The position numbers were made by a program, and so were the translations under genes. Under the pieces are notes generated by a model. The model saw only the letters and a list, made by a program, of their open reading frames with translations. It was not told the DNA's origin and searched no databases. From positions 1 through 31,485 of the forward strand of contig DAOUMU010000526.1 in NCBI GenBank assembly GCA_034409055.1: a stretch of 31,485 bases of DNA, read 5' to 3'. Below, piece by piece: positions 1-7,117 of this stretch. Each line of letters opens with the position of its first letter. Positions within the stretch are counted from its first letter, which is position 1. The stretch is from DAOUMU01 sp034409055 (lineage in GTDB: Bacteria; Chloroflexota; Anaerolineae; 4572-78; J111).

Positions 1-431
1 GCAACCAGCCGGGTGCCAAGCAGTGTTACAGGTCCCAGTTGCAGGCTCCCCATGGAAAATTACAGGTTACGGGGTGAGGTGGTGAACAGCGACGTGCCGA
101 TGCCAATGATCATCATGTTGACCGAAAAGGTAGCCAGCAACGATGACAGGTGTGGCGCATCAAGCACCCGATGGACGGCCACAAAATACATCAAGAAACC
201 AAACAACAGCCCTAAGATAGCCACCAACAGCAATGCTATATAGGGATGCAATCCCTGACCGGCTGCACCGGAGATAAAGAAGATACCAAACATACCCAGG
301 GCTATAATCGGGCCATGCCCCAGGTTGATCACATCCATCACCCCGAAGATAAGCGTCAGACCCATCGCGGCCAGGCCATAGACGAAACCAAGTAAAAGGC
401 CATCGGCCAATGAAGCCAGAATTTGTTCCAT
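1..431 (-). CDS. livH: LivH-type branched-chain amino acid ABC permease, 3' part missing and interrupted by an in-frame stop
   Basis: Membrane permease of a branched-chain amino-acid (LIV) importer. The N-terminal part shows the family pattern: a hydrophobic first helix, then LTLIFGVMDVINLGHG (typical of LivH) and further membrane segments. I chose the ATG at 431 (MEQILASLADG) because GGAGAAGG lies just upstream; an ORF from 548 is an upstream extension. A TAA at 62-60 interrupts the frame after SPRNL, yet the same frame continues to the window edge with FSMGSLQLGPVTLLGTRLVA, which still looks like LivH. The gene is therefore either a nonsense-mutated pseudogene or a sequencing error. It follows the binding-protein gene at 557-1894 on the same strand, with a 125-nt hairpin-containing gap. 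Family assignment is firm; functional status is not. Confidence 0.85.
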
Positions 432-486
432 AGTAATACGATCCTTCTCCATTGTAGTAGGGAAATAGGGCGTAGGAGAGGAGGAA

Positions 487-523
487 ACAAGGAGAATCTT
501 ATTCGGTCCCCTTGTCTCCTTGT
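487..523 (-). promoter_or_regulatory. Intercistronic hairpin between LIV binding protein and livH
   Basis: The arms ACAAGGAGA (487-495) and TCTCCTTGT (515-523) are perfect 9-bp complements around a 19-nt loop. The surrounding DNA is built from short ACAAGGAG-type words. The hairpin lies in the 125-nt gap after the binding-protein stop, without a clear T-tract, so it is more likely an mRNA-stabilising or partial-termination element than a full terminator. This is inference from position. Confidence 0.4.
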
Positions 524-556
524 CTGTCTTATACTTCTTGCTCCCCAAAATATAAA

Positions 557-1894
557 TTATTGGGTCAACGGATAGATTGGATCGGCCGACTTACCTTCGA
601 TGGGCCAGACAACCTGCTTGACCAGGTTGCCGTTGGCATCCTTCTGCCACTGGACGTAAACCATATCGTGGGCAGCTTGCAAGCCATGCGCCTCATCCGT
701 TATGTCGAACTTGACGTGTCCATAGAAGGTCAGTAAATCCATCCCTTCCAATGCTGCTTTCACCTGTTCCGGTCCAACCGAATCGGCCACCTTAATGGCC
801 TTCTCCAAGATCAAACCGGCCGCATAGCCACCCGCTGCATGATAACCCGGCTCTTCACCATATTTAGCTTCGTATGTTTCAGCAAAATCGGTCACACCAA
901 GTCCATACCACTCCAGTCCGGCCTCATCAGCCGCCGCCTCGGTGTAATTGGCCTGAGGTTCCCATTGACTCGGGCCCACTACCCCCAGAGCCGCTTCACC
1001 CAATTCGGCAAACTCCAACTCCGGCGGGGCTACCAGCAAAGCCAGGAACTTGACCTTCGTCCGCTTTTCGTGCAGTTGCCGGGCAAAGGTACTCCCATCG
1101 TTGAAGTGTCCTCCCCCCATAATCGCATCCGGCTCAGCCGCGGCTATCTTGTTGATGAAAGGGGCAAAGTCTGTCGTTTCGCTATCATAGCCCTCAAAGA
1201 GCACGATCTCATAGCCCTTGCTCTCCGCATACGCCTTGGCCGCCTCCACTACGTCGGTGGAGAACTTGGCATTCTCGTAAACAATAGCGACCTTTTTGGC
1301 TTCAGGGTCAATGTCAGCCAGCATATCAATCGCTCCGGTGAGGTAGCGGCTGGCCGGGGTGTATAACTGGAAGGCCGAGGTCAAACCCTTTTGGTAGGTC
1401 GCATCTGAGGCCGCTCCGGTGGTGATCATCACCTTCCCATATTGCTCCGCGATGACCGCGGCCGCATCGGTTAGACCGCTGCTGTAAGGACTGATCAAGA
1501 AATTGGCTTGGTCTTCCTCAATCAGAGTGGTGTAAAGCAACTGGACCCGCTCTTTGGCGCTCTCGTCGTCGTAGGTCTTGGCCTCAAACTTGACCGTCGT
1601 CCCATCCGACAACACAATCCCCTTCTGATTCACCTCCTCTAACCACAACTCCAACCCCCGTGTCTGGCCCCGCGAAGGCACTTCCTGACTCCCTGTCTTT
1701 GAAGCCGTATAGCCTATCACAACCGTCTTTTCTTCTCCAGAGGAAGCCGGTTCTTCTTCGACTGCCGCTGGTTCCTCTTTGGCTGCTGCCGGTTCTTCTT
1801 TAACCGGAGCTGACTCCGGTGGGGTGGATGACCCGCACTGGGCCGCAACCAACACCAATGCTAACAACATTGCCCAGAGAATAAAGCGTTTCAT
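557..1894 (-). CDS. Branched-chain amino acid ABC transporter substrate-binding lipoprotein
   Basis: Extracellular binding protein of a LIV-type importer (periplasmic-binding-protein-like fold I, Peripla_BP_6 type), 445 aa. The N-terminus is a lipoprotein signal (MKRFILWAMLLALVLVAAQC); Gln at -1 makes the lipobox a little atypical. A Glu/Ala/Pro-rich spacer (residues about 23-55) leads to VVIGYTASKTGSQEVPSRG, the usual start of the first lobe. Later segments such as KVAIVYENAKFSTDVVEAA and GYAAGLILEKAIK fit the family. A strong AGGAGG lies about 11 nt before the ATG. It is the first gene of the importer, followed by livH. A promoter-like site lies about 135 nt upstream. The substrate cannot be fixed from sequence; branched-chain amino acids are the default, but urea or amides are possible for this fold. 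Confidence 0.92.
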   Translation of the reverse strand: MKRFILWAMLLALVLVAAQCGSSTPPESAPVKEEPAAAKEEPAAVEEEPASSGEEKTVVIGYTASKTGSQEVPSRGQTRGLELWLEEVNQKGIVLSDGTTVKFEAKTYDDESAKERVQLLYTTLIEEDQANFLISPYSSGLTDAAAVIAEQYGKVMITTGAASDATYQKGLTSAFQLYTPASRYLTGAIDMLADIDPEAKKVAIVYENAKFSTDVVEAAKAYAESKGYEIVLFEGYDSETTDFAPFINKIAAAEPDAIMGGGHFNDGSTFARQLHEKRTKVKFLALLVAPPELEFAELGEAALGVVGPSQWEPQANYTEAAADEAGLEWYGLGVTDFAETYEAKYGEEPGYHAAGGYAAGLILEKAIKVADSVGPEQVKAALEGMDLLTFYGHVKFDITDEAHGLQAAHDMVYVQWQKDANGNLVKQVVWPIEGKSADPIYPLTQ

Positions 1895-2027
1895 TTTCCT
1901 TATATACCTCCTCGTATCTTTTATTTGTTCTTTTGTTCAGAAAAAACAAATTGTCGGTCATCTTTGATCAATAACCTGTTCTTTAGTATTGGTCTTTATC
2001 ACCTCCTTTCAGGAGATAGTTCTGCAA

Positions 2028-2056
2028 AAAATACTATTTCGACTCACTTATGTCAA
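2028..2056 (-). promoter_or_regulatory. Promoter for LIV binding-protein operon
   Basis: On the minus strand TTGACA (2056-2051), a 17-nt spacer and TATTTT (2033-2028) form a near-consensus sigma-70-like promoter. It lies about 135 nt upstream of the binding-protein ATG. The -35 box lies inside a repeated TTGACATAAGT word whose second copy is at 2077-2072, which could be an operator. Confidence 0.55.
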
Positions 2057-2390
2057 CTTATTGTTAACTTATGTCAAACTGACAATGCCGAATCCGACTT
2101 CTAAGCTGCAAAGATAATTTTGCACCGCCAATAGTTGACATAAATGCCACTCCAGTAACTCCTCACTTCGAAAATATTTCGGTAGGTACTGTCGGAGCGT
2201 TTTTATGCAGAACTCTCGTTTAATGATGTTTTGTAAGTTAGAGTTGGAACTTAATTTTGGCGATTAGACCGATTCTGATTCAGTCCATCATCTATTCAAG
2301 ATAAGTTTAGGGAAACGCAATGAAGCTAACACACAAGGTCGTTTTGCTTCGGCGTTGCATCGGACAAGGTGTATTGGTGATGATGATCGA

Positions 2391-2418
2391 ATTGTAGCCA
2401 TATCAGTCAGATAGTCAA
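2391..2418 (-). promoter_or_regulatory. Second, distal promoter-like site
   Basis: On the minus strand TTGACT (2418-2413), a 16-nt spacer and TACAAT (2396-2391). It lies about 500 nt before the LIV binding-protein gene, so it would give a long leader or a separate small transcript. Confidence 0.35.
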
Positions 2419-2535
2419 ATCATCGCAAAAGCAACAATCAAGTTGTCCCCTGCAAATGGTTTAAGCTGTTAAATGGGTAACTTTTACCAGAGTCTTCGTG
2501 GGGGGCAATTTAATTACGTCTCTTTGCTGGTGGCT

Positions 2536-3216
2536 CTAATGTCTCTCTACTTCCAATTCGAGACCGGGTGTCTCCAGTTTGCGCTCGATGGTGCGCACAA
2601 TCAGGGTGGCAATGGCTACCAGTATAATGTAGATAATGGCCACAGTAGCGTAGATTGGAATGGGGGTAAAATAGCGACTGGACAATATCTTGGCTTTGGT
2701 CATCAGGTCGGGTACGGCGATAAGAAAAACGATGGCCGTATATTTGACCATGGCGATGGCTTCGTTAGACCAGGCCGGTAAGGCCAGCCGCAGCGCCTGG
2801 GGCAGGATGATGTATCTGATGGCTTTCAGTTTACTCATGCCGATGGCCCGGGCGGCTGTCATCTGACCACTGCCGATCGATTGGATGGCTCCCCGGAAAT
2901 ATTCGGCCTGATACGCGCCGCTGTTCAGACCGAGGGTGACGTAGGCGGCGGCAAAACGGGAGAAGGTGATGCCCAAATCGGGCAGGCCATAATAGATCAC
3001 AAAAAGCTGAACCAGGAGCGGTGTGCCCCGGAATAGTTCAATATAGCCTATGGCCAGGCGACGTAGCCATGTGCCACCGTAGACTCGGGCCAGCGCGGCC
3101 GGTAGGCCAAGGGCCGCTCCCAAAGCCAGGGCGACCAGGGTCAGTTGAATGGTGATTTTTGTACCCTGGATAAAATCGGGCATCACGCGTTCAAGAAAGA
3201 CCATTAGTTGATCCAT
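2536..3216 (-). CDS. Polar amino acid ABC transporter permease (HisM/GlnP family)
   Basis: Inner-membrane subunit of a polar amino-acid importer, 226 aa. TIQLTLVALALGAALGLPAALARVYG marks the first conserved membrane block, and LFRGTPLLVQLFVIYYGLP is the family's hallmark. The ATPase-contacting EAA-type loop reads MTAARAIGMSKLKAIRYIILPQALR. About five membrane helices are visible. It is the last gene of the operon, about 100 nt after the ATPase gene, with an inverted repeat between them. It is a paralogue of the permease at 4099-4749 (both contain ARAIGMSxLKAIRYI), so the channel is probably a heterodimer. Confidence 0.93.
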   Translation of the reverse strand: MDQLMVFLERVMPDFIQGTKITIQLTLVALALGAALGLPAALARVYGGTWLRRLAIGYIELFRGTPLLVQLFVIYYGLPDLGITFSRFAAAYVTLGLNSGAYQAEYFRGAIQSIGSGQMTAARAIGMSKLKAIRYIILPQALRLALPAWSNEAIAMVKYTAIVFLIAVPDLMTKAKILSSRYFTPIPIYATVAIIYIILVAIATLIVRTIERKLETPGLELEVERH

Positions 3217-3236
3217 AAGCGATTACCTGCGATATC

Positions 3237-3304
3237 GACGAAGGACAAAGGACGAAAGACGAAGGCAATCACCAGGTAGTCCCTTTCGTCCTTCGTTCTT
3301 CGTC
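3237..3304. repeat. Imperfect inverted repeat of GACGAAGG-type words
   Basis: The left arm (3237-3260) and right arm (3281-3304) pair with about 20 of 24 positions matching. Both are made of degenerate 7-9-nt words (GACGAAGG, GACAAAGG, GACGAAAG). It fills most of the gap between the ATPase and the second permease and could fold in the mRNA. It resembles other short-word repeats in this window's spacers. Confidence 0.6.
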
Positions 3305-3316
3305 CAAAACTGGCAG

Positions 3317-4087
3317 TTATTGACCAGCCCTTTCTTCATCCTTGCCGTACAGTTCGGTAATTTTCCACAAAAATTCTCGGGTGCGCTCGAACTGGGGGTT
3401 ATAAAAAAGCTGCCTGGGCGGCCCTTCTTCGGCAATGACCCCCTTTTCCATAAAGACAATCCGGTCTGACACTTCGCGGGCAAAACCCATCTCGTGGGTC
3501 ACCACCAGCATGGTCATTCCTTCGCGGGCCAGTTTTTGCATGACGGACAGAACTTCGCCGATCAGTTCCGGGTCCAGCGCCGACGTTGGCTCGTCGAAGA
3601 GCATCACGTGAGGGTCCATGCCCAGGGCTCGGGCGATGGCCACGCGCTGTTTCTGGCCGCCGGAAAGCTGGGCCGGATACAGTTTGGCCTTGTTGGTCAG
3701 GCCCACCCGTTCCAGTTCCCACATCCCTTTTTCATGGGCCTCCTTGTTATTCATCCCCAAAACCTTGGTCAGCCCAATCGTGATGTTTTCCAGGGCAGTC
3801 AGGTGGTTGAAAAGGTTGAAATCCTGGAAAACCATGCCAATCTGCTGTCGAATCTTATTGACATCCACGTGAGGGGCGGTAATTTCCTGTTCTTCCAGCC
3901 AGATACGCCCTTTATCCGGCTGGGTGAGCAGGTTGATACAGCGCAACATCGTGCTTTTGCCTGTGCCGCTGGGACCGATAATAACGACCACCTCCTGCTC
4001 CTGGACTTCCATAGAGATGCCCTTGATGACCTCTGTGTCTCCGTAGGTTTTGTGCAAATCTTCGATTCTGACAATTGATTTAGCCAT
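3317..4087 (-). CDS. Polar amino acid ABC transporter ATP-binding protein (GlnQ/HisP family)
   Basis: Cytoplasmic ATPase that powers the polar amino-acid importer, 256 aa. All motifs are intact: Walker A GPSGTGKST, Q-loop QDFNLFNHL, signature LSGGQKQRVAIARAL, Walker B VMLFDEPTSALDPE and the switch His in VVTHEMGFA. I start at the ATG at 4087 (MAKSIVRIEDLHKTYGD) because GAGGGAG sits just upstream. The longer frame begins at a GTG overlapping the stop of the upstream permease (TGA at 4101-4099). That permease precedes it by only 11 nt, so the two are translationally close. Confidence 0.96.
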   Translation of the reverse strand: MAKSIVRIEDLHKTYGDTEVIKGISMEVQEQEVVVIIGPSGTGKSTMLRCINLLTQPDKGRIWLEEQEITAPHVDVNKIRQQIGMVFQDFNLFNHLTALENITIGLTKVLGMNNKEAHEKGMWELERVGLTNKAKLYPAQLSGGQKQRVAIARALGMDPHVMLFDEPTSALDPELIGEVLSVMQKLAREGMTMLVVTHEMGFAREVSDRIVFMEKGVIAEEGPPRQLFYNPQFERTREFLWKITELYGKDEERAGQ

Positions 4088-4098
4088 CGGCCACTCCC

Positions 4099-4749
4099 TC
4101 ACATCAATAATTTATATCGGCGTTCCAGGGCGTCCAGCCCCCGGTTAGTCAGGAAAGTCAATACGAAGTAGATCGCTGCGGCCGCAGCATAGGCGATGAA
4201 GGGCTCATAGGTGCGGGCGCTGACGTATTGAGCGCGGCGTAATATTTCCGGTACACCCAGCACGTAGACCAGGGAAGAGTCTTTCAAGACGATGGCCGCT
4301 TCGTTTGACCAGGGCGGGATGGCCAAACGTAGCGCCTGGGGCATCAGGATGTAGCGAATCGCCTTTAACCGGCTCATACCGATCGCCCGGGCGGCTATCA
4401 TCTGGCCGGACGGGACAGAGATGATGGCGCCTCGCAGTACTTCCGACTGATAGGCACTGCTGGCAATGCCCAGCGAGAGCGCCCCGGCCAGGAAAGGAGA
4501 CAGGTTAACAAATTTAGCGATCATAAAAAATAAAATAAAAATGACCACGATCACCGGAATACCCCGGATAATGGTACTGTAGGTTGCGGCAAAGCCGGCC
4601 AAAACCGGTCCCCCGTATACACGCAGTAAGCCAAGCACCGTACCCAGGATAAAACCTGTACTCAAGGCAATGGCCGTCACCCCTAACGTGACCCCTGTCC
4701 CCTGGGCTAGATACTGGATCAGCAGAACAAAATTTTGTAACTGTTCCAT
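4099..4749 (-). CDS. Polar amino acid ABC transporter permease (HisM/GlnP family)
   Basis: First permease of the polar amino-acid importer, 216 aa, integral membrane. TGVTLGVTAIALSTGFILGTVLGL is the first conserved block, IIRGIPVIVVIFILFF the second, and MIAARAIGMSRLKAIRYILMPQALR the ATPase-docking loop. The start is the ATG at 4749. It lies 109 nt after the LysM-fused binding-protein gene, with a strong hairpin in the gap, and 11 nt before the ATPase gene. Confidence 0.93.
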   Translation of the reverse strand: MEQLQNFVLLIQYLAQGTGVTLGVTAIALSTGFILGTVLGLLRVYGGPVLAGFAATYSTIIRGIPVIVVIFILFFMIAKFVNLSPFLAGALSLGIASSAYQSEVLRGAIISVPSGQMIAARAIGMSRLKAIRYILMPQALRLAIPPWSNEAAIVLKDSSLVYVLGVPEILRRAQYVSARTYEPFIAYAAAAAIYFVLTFLTNRGLDALERRYKLLM

Positions 4750-4804
4750 ATTTTATGCTTTCAAGACCATTTTGAGCTATTATACGGATCCAGAATCATT
4801 AAAT

Positions 4805-4833
4805 AGGGGCGCAATACAAATTGTTGCGCCCCT
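4805..4833 (-). terminator. Strong hairpin after the polar amino-acid binding-protein gene
   Basis: AGGGGCGCAA (4805-4814) and TTGCGCCCCT (4824-4833) form a perfect 10-bp GC-rich stem with a 9-nt loop. On the minus strand only a weak ATTTAAT follows, so partial termination or 3'-end stabilisation of the binding-protein mRNA is more likely than a full stop, because the permease gene lies directly downstream. The AGGGGCG... stem resembles the palindrome at 28265-28288. Confidence 0.55.
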
Positions 4834-4858
4834 GCTGTTCTATTTTAAGCGCTGAGTT

Positions 4859-5893
4859 TTATTCGAATTCGGCCGGAACCGGGATTTCCCATTGGGCCAG
4901 GAGATTCTTGATGTAACCTTCTTCATGCAATTGGGTCAGCACCCGATCCAATTCGGCCTTGAAGCCAAGCTCCCCTTCTGGAATGGCAATGGACTGGCCA
5001 CCCTGGACCGTTTCTCTGGTGGTCAGGGCCACTTTGACCTGCATCTTCTCGGCCAAATCCCTGGCCGGATCGGCATTGATAAAGAGTACGTCGATTCGGC
5101 CGGCCTCCAGGTCCAGCGCGCCCTGTTCCACCCGCTCATAGCGGAACACTTGATCCTCAGACATCAGGCCGGGTTCGATCAGGTTTTTTAGTACCCAGGC
5201 CTCGTGAGTTGTTCCGGTTTGTACACCAACCATGTAGGGGGCGATATCCGCTGCCTGGTTGATGACGATATCCGAGTTGGCCCCAACCAGGAAGGAGTCA
5301 AAGATATAGTTATAGGGGATGGAGAAATCCACCGCTTCGTCACGCGCCGGGGTGTATTGGATGGCGGCGATGGCGGCATCGATCTTCTTCTCCTGCACGG
5401 CCGCGATGAGCACATCAAAGGCCATATCCTTTATCTCGACTTCCAGCCCCAACCGTGTGCCGATTTCCCGGATGAGGTCCATGTCGAAGCCGATGAAGTT
5501 GCCGGCTTCGTCCACGCCTTCGAAAGGCAGATAGTCAGCCGACGTGCCGACGATGAGCGTACCTCGCTGCTCGATCGTGCCGAAGTAACCCTTGGCCGGT
5601 CCCTCGGTTGCTTCGGGGACCCAGATGACCCAACCCGGCTCAATCAGGTCCGGGTTTTCAATCACGTGGAATTTGGAATCTTGTGCGGCCATCTTGTTAG
5701 TGGCATCAACAATGGCGTCGTAGGCAAACATGTTGCCCAAATATTTGTCGGCCAGTTTGGAGAGCCAATCGTCCTTTTGGATGGTATACTCCTGGCCTTT
5801 TAGCTCGCCACCTTCCTGGGCCAGAGCTACTGCTGGCACCAAAAGCAGCAGTAAGCTGGTCACAATAAAAAGATGAATTAATTTTTTGGTCAT
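4859..5893 (-). CDS. Polar amino acid ABC substrate-binding protein with N-terminal LysM domain
   Basis: Secreted binding protein, 344 aa. Residues 1-25 (MTKKLIHLFIVTSLLLLLVP...ALA) are a cleavable signal peptide with no lipobox Cys. Residues about 35-93 form a LysM-like domain: YTIQKDDWLSKLADKYLGN at the start and IEPGWVIWVPE at the end. Residues about 105-340 are a type-II binding protein (SBP_bac_3): GTLIVGTSADYLPFEG, FIGFDMDLIREIGTRLGLE, FDVLIAAVQEKKIDAAIAAI, TPARDEAVDFSIPY. LysM binds peptidoglycan, so it may replace the usual lipid anchor. AGGAGG precedes the ATG. The permease and ATPase genes follow downstream. The ligand is probably a polar or charged amino acid. Confidence 0.93.
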   Translation of the reverse strand: MTKKLIHLFIVTSLLLLLVPAVALAQEGGELKGQEYTIQKDDWLSKLADKYLGNMFAYDAIVDATNKMAAQDSKFHVIENPDLIEPGWVIWVPEATEGPAKGYFGTIEQRGTLIVGTSADYLPFEGVDEAGNFIGFDMDLIREIGTRLGLEVEIKDMAFDVLIAAVQEKKIDAAIAAIQYTPARDEAVDFSIPYNYIFDSFLVGANSDIVINQAADIAPYMVGVQTGTTHEAWVLKNLIEPGLMSEDQVFRYERVEQGALDLEAGRIDVLFINADPARDLAEKMQVKVALTTRETVQGGQSIAIPEGELGFKAELDRVLTQLHEEGYIKNLLAQWEIPVPAEFE

Positions 5894-5897
5894 TTTG

Positions 5898-5972
5898 CTA
5901 ACTCCTCCTACTCATACTTTTTAATTTATCCTCTTTATTCGTTTTATCATCAGCTTGTTTGTTGCCGGGCAT
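5898..5972 (-). CDS. Candidate 24-codon leader peptide before the binding-protein gene
   Basis: A short frame begins at an ATG preceded by AAGGAGAGGAGGG and reads MPGNKQADDKTNKEDKLKSM and four more residues. It stops at TAG four nt before the binding-protein ATG. It is highly charged and lysine-rich. The ribosome-binding site of the next gene lies inside its 3' end, so translational coupling is possible. It fills almost the entire gap between the FGE-fold gene and the binding-protein gene. I recognise no family, and it could be chance. Confidence 0.3.
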   Translation of the reverse strand: MPGNKQADDKTNKEDKLKSMSRRS

Positions 5973-5987
5973 CCCTCCTCTCCTTGT

Positions 5988-6995
5988 TTAATTTTGCTCG
6001 TCGCTGGCACAGCGGAAACCTATGTCGTCGTTGGCGGCTGTTGGTGAGGTACTGGAACGGTTGGTGGCCAGGACTTGATCCGGTTCGTCAAACCAACCTC
6101 CACCTCTGAGCACCCTGAACTCCTCCCCGTAAAATGGATCGGGGACGGTGTTGCCGGGATAGGGCTGATACCAGTCTGCCGTCCACTCCCAGACATTACC
6201 CCCCATATCGAACAGGCCGTAGGGGCTGGCCCCGTCGGCAAAGGTGCCGACCGAGGTGGTGCCCCGGTAGCCTGCTTCTTTGACGTTGGCCCTGGCCGGG
6301 TCCCACTCATTCCCCCAAGGATAGAGTAAGCCTTCTGAGCCCCGGGCGGCCTTCTCCCATTCTGCTTCTGTCGGCAGGCGACGTTCCGCCCATTCGCAGT
6401 AGGCTTTGGCATCGTTCCAGCTTATCTTGACCACCGGGTGATTGTCCTTACCCTCCGCATAGGCCCGCCAACCAGAGCCGCCGCCCTGCTCGGCATCCGT
6501 GACGTAGCTCGTATCTGCCACAAATGCAGCGAACTGGGCGTTGGTCACTTCAAATATCTCGATGTAGAAAGTGGGCAAATCAACCTCGTGAGCCGGGCCT
6601 TCGTCGTCAGAACCGCCGTCACGTCCCATCGTAAAGGGGCCACCCGGGATCTCCACCAGTTCTGTCAATGGTTTCGTCTCTACCTCTACCCCAGCCTCAG
6701 CCTCTGTCTTTGCCTCTTCTTGTTCTTGGACCGGGGTGAGGGTGGGGCGGGGGGTAGGGGTAGGCGGTAAAGGCTTGGGCGTGGGCGTGCCTGTGGCCGG
6801 AATAGGGGTGGGCACTGCCGTGGCGCCCAACAGGACTTCTGTTGAATCGCCCCTGGCAATCTGCGAGGCTGACGTGGCATCACTCTCAGCAGGCACTGGC
6901 GTGGGCGGAGGCTGCCTCTCTTCAGCACCGCATCCCCCCAGGAACAACAGGATCGTGGTGACTACCACCATCCACACAATTTGAGTGCGTTTCAC
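5988..6995 (-). CDS. FGE-sulfatase (SUMF1) fold lipoprotein
   Basis: Surface lipoprotein with a formylglycine-generating-enzyme-like fold. I chose the GTG at 6995 (VKRTQIVW) because GGGGAG lies upstream; earlier starts are possible. The signal peptide ends in the lipobox LFLGGC. A Pro/Thr-rich linker (about residues 30-100) follows, then the domain from LVEIPGGPFTMGRDGG to DDIGFRCA, including YPWGNEWDPARAN and GLFDMGGNVWEWTADWY. The two catalytic cysteines of true FGE fall in the segment read here as RGGGWFDEPDQV and are absent, so formylglycine formation is unlikely. A binding or structural role is more probable. It lies between the cyclodeaminase-family gene and the importer genes on the same strand. 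Confidence 0.88.
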   Translation of the reverse strand: MKRTQIVWMVVVTTILLFLGGCGAEERQPPPTPVPAESDATSASQIARGDSTEVLLGATAVPTPIPATGTPTPKPLPPTPTPRPTLTPVQEQEEAKTEAEAGVEVETKPLTELVEIPGGPFTMGRDGGSDDEGPAHEVDLPTFYIEIFEVTNAQFAAFVADTSYVTDAEQGGGSGWRAYAEGKDNHPVVKISWNDAKAYCEWAERRLPTEAEWEKAARGSEGLLYPWGNEWDPARANVKEAGYRGTTSVGTFADGASPYGLFDMGGNVWEWTADWYQPYPGNTVPDPFYGEEFRVLRGGGWFDEPDQVLATNRSSTSPTAANDDIGFRCASDEQN

Positions 6996-7117
6996 CGTAA
7001 CAACTTCTCCCCTCATTTTTTGTTGCGAAGCTAATATAAAGTCAAAGGTCGCTGTAGAAAAGTGATGTTTGTCCCTATTATTTACGATAAATGTCACCAG
7101 TCCCTACTATGATTATA

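Larger units (their letters stand above)
1895..2535. other. 641-nt spacer between two importer operons
   Basis: I see no convincing coding sequence here. On the minus strand it holds two sigma-70-like promoters (2391-2418 and 2028-2056). The box TTGACATAAGT occurs twice at 2048-2077, and the related TTGACATAA occurs inverted at 2135-2143. A hairpin with an AAGGAGGTGA word lies near 2005-2025. The arrangement suggests a long regulated leader, or a small RNA, ahead of the LIV binding-protein gene. Confidence 0.5.

Noticed and set aside
5204..5803. 199-codon plus-strand frame
   Set aside because: Antisense to the LysM-fused binding-protein gene; no family features.
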